Below are positions 12,707 to 13,885 of a DNA stretch of 13,885 nucleotides, in pieces (the first letter of the stretch is position 1; each line of letters starts with the position of its first letter). Origin of the DNA: JANQLU01 sp964434955. GTDB lineage: Bacteria; Planctomycetota; Planctomycetia; Pirellulales; Pirellulaceae. A model generated the notes under the pieces. The model did no database searches. It was not told the DNA's origin and saw nothing but the letters and a program-made list of their open reading frames with translations. Both the position numbers and the translations under genes were made by a program. The stretch is taken from assembly GCA_964434955.1 (NCBI GenBank), contig CAYSXI010000145.1, positions 1 through 13,885 of the forward strand, read 5' to 3'.

Positions 12707-13885
12707 ATGGAATCGAAACCGAGAAAAGTGCTTTTGATTGGTTGGGACGGAGCCGACTGGGAGCACATCAATCCGCTGATGGACGCCGGGTTGTTGCCGA
12801 CACTCAATTCGCTGGTTGATGAGGGCACGATCGGAAACCTGGCGACCCTTCAACCGGTCTTGTCCCCCATGCTCTGGAATTCCGTAGCGACCGGGAAGTT
12901 TGCCGACAAACATGGAATCCACGGTTTTGTTGAACCGGATCGAACCAACGGAGGATGTAGGCCCTATTCCAGTCTTTCCAGAAAAACGAAGGCCCTTTGG
13001 AATATCTTTTCGCAAAACGACATGCGATCCAATGTCATCAATTGGTGGGCGAGTCATCCAGCAGAAAAAATCAACGGGGCCGTCGTCAGCAACCTCTTCA
13101 ATGGGGTAAAGCGAGACGAGAACGGCCAGTTTGTGATTACGCCGGGAACGATTCATCCAGAAGAGCGTCAGCAGGAATTGGCTCAACTCAAGATGTTTCC
13201 CGCCGAACTCACGGAAGAACACATTCTTCCCTTCATCCCCAAGGCGGCAACGATCGACCAGGAAAAGGACCGACGGCTTTCATCCTTCGCCAACACATTT
13301 GCCGAAATGATGACCACCCATTCCGTTGCGACCGCTGTCATGGAAACCGAACCATGGGATTTCATGGCGATCTATTACACCGGGATCGATCATTTTTCCC
13401 ATGGGTTCATGAATTACCACCCGCCCAAGATGGATAACGTCTCCGAAGAAGACTTCGAGATCTACAAGGACGTTGTCAAAGGCGCCTATCGTTTTCACGA
13501 CATGATGCTTGAACGGCTTTTGCAACTTGCCGGCGACGATACCACGATCATTCTTTGTTCGGACCACGGCTTCCAGTCAGGCAAATTTCGACCGACCGGG
13601 ACGCCGCGCGAACCGGCCGGGCCCGCGGTTTGGCACCGGCAATACGGGATCCTGGTCATGAAGGGGCCGGGTATCAAAAAGGACGAACGAATCTACGGCG
13701 CGAGTTTGATCGACGTGGGACCAACCATCCTGACCCTTTATGGTCTTGCGGTGGGTGAAGATATGGACGGCAAACCGTTGCTCGATGCATTTGAAGATGT
13801 CCCGGAAGTGAAGTTGATCCCGTCCTGGGATGAGGTTGACGGCGACTCCGGCTTGCACACGGCCGACCAGGAAATGAGTGGTTCG
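12707..13885 (+). CDS. Alkaline phosphatase superfamily protein (type I phosphodiesterase/nucleotide pyrophosphatase-like), 3' truncated by window
   Basis: A two-metal hydrolase of phosphate esters or diesters; the natural substrate is not known. The 393 codons seen run off the window end, so the C-terminus is missing; relatives in Planctomycetes are longer and some carry TPR repeats. Likely ligands: Asp14 in LLIGWDGADW, Asp228 and His232 in IDHFSH, Asp286-His287 in CSDHGF and His310 in VWHRQYG. Ser53 in QPVLSPMLW takes the place of the Thr/Ser nucleophile. The HGIHGF and FMKYHPP-like (here FMNYHPP) segments and GPGIKKDERIYGASLIDVGPTIL are well conserved. No signal peptide is seen. ATG at 12707 has GAAGG 5 bases upstream; an in-frame ATG at 12686 sits directly after the preceding terminator's U-run and is less likely. 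It follows the PEP-CTERM gene after 72 bp but is probably a separate unit. Confidence 0.88.
   Translation, partial: MESKPRKVLLIGWDGADWEHINPLMDAGLLPTLNSLVDEGTIGNLATLQPVLSPMLWNSVATGKFADKHGIHGFVEPDRTNGGCRPYSSLSRKTKALWNIFSQNDMRSNVINWWASHPAEKINGAVVSNLFNGVKRDENGQFVITPGTIHPEERQQELAQLKMFPAELTEEHILPFIPKAATIDQEKDRRLSSFANTFAEMMTTHSVATAVMETEPWDFMAIYYTGIDHFSHGFMNYHPPKMDNVSEEDFEIYKDVVKGAYRFHDMMLERLLQLAGDDTTIILCSDHGFQSGKFRPTGTPREPAGPAVWHRQYGILVMKGPGIKKDERIYGASLIDVGPTILTLYGLAVGEDMDGKPLLDAFEDVPEVKLIPSWDEVDGDSGLHTADQEMSGS

Noticed and set aside
1..13885. Mobile elements, CRISPR arrays, tRNA or rRNA genes, toxin-antitoxin or phage genes
   Set aside because: Looked for on both strands by eye; no transposase motifs, regular repeat-spacer pattern, tRNA T-loop with acceptor pairing or rRNA sequence was found.

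Overview
The window looks like ordinary chromosomal DNA from a planctomycete, probably of the Pirellulales type. The evidence is the kind of proteins it encodes: a secreted protein with an SHD1-like core and the conserved C-terminal block typical of that phylum, a PEP-CTERM sorted protein, a planctomycete-style alkaline-phosphatase-superfamily enzyme, and a secreted orphan with a phylum-typical N-terminal pattern. No insertion sequence, integrase, CRISPR array, tRNA or rRNA was seen.

Layout. Positions 111-2598, minus strand: a secreted protein of unknown function, NAD kinase (nadK) and a DinB-fold protein. Positions 2600-3230: a poorly supported plus-strand reading frame facing dxs. Positions 3231-7994, minus strand, in transcription order xseA, xseB, a 323-bp structured gap, ispA, dxs: the two exonuclease VII subunits, then farnesyl diphosphate synthase and DXP synthase, with the ispA stop directly abutting the dxs start. 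Positions 8052-11280, plus strand: a good promoter, guaB (IMP dehydrogenase), the SHD1 secreted protein starting at TTG, and a strong terminator. Positions 11372-11617, minus strand: a 60-aa FmdB-type zinc ribbon with its own promoter. Positions 11972-13885, plus strand: the PEP-CTERM protein, its terminator, and a phosphodiesterase-like enzyme cut off by the window end.

How the genes work together. dxs and ispA supply the start of the MEP pathway and the C15 prenyl chain. Their linkage to xseA, xseB and nadK recalls the xseA-xseB-ispA-dxs-(tlyA)-nadK cluster known in other bacteria, here loosened by a DinB gene and an orphan frame. guaB makes XMP for guanine nucleotides. The SHD1 and PEP-CTERM proteins are cell-surface or secreted products; the sorting machinery for the latter lies outside this window.

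The least explained part is 6078-6400. It holds a perfect intrinsic terminator whose U-tract points against the surrounding genes, and several complementary segments, so it may encode a small plus-strand RNA or be a structured ispA leader. No clear new multi-gene system is visible; most of the window is conserved housekeeping.
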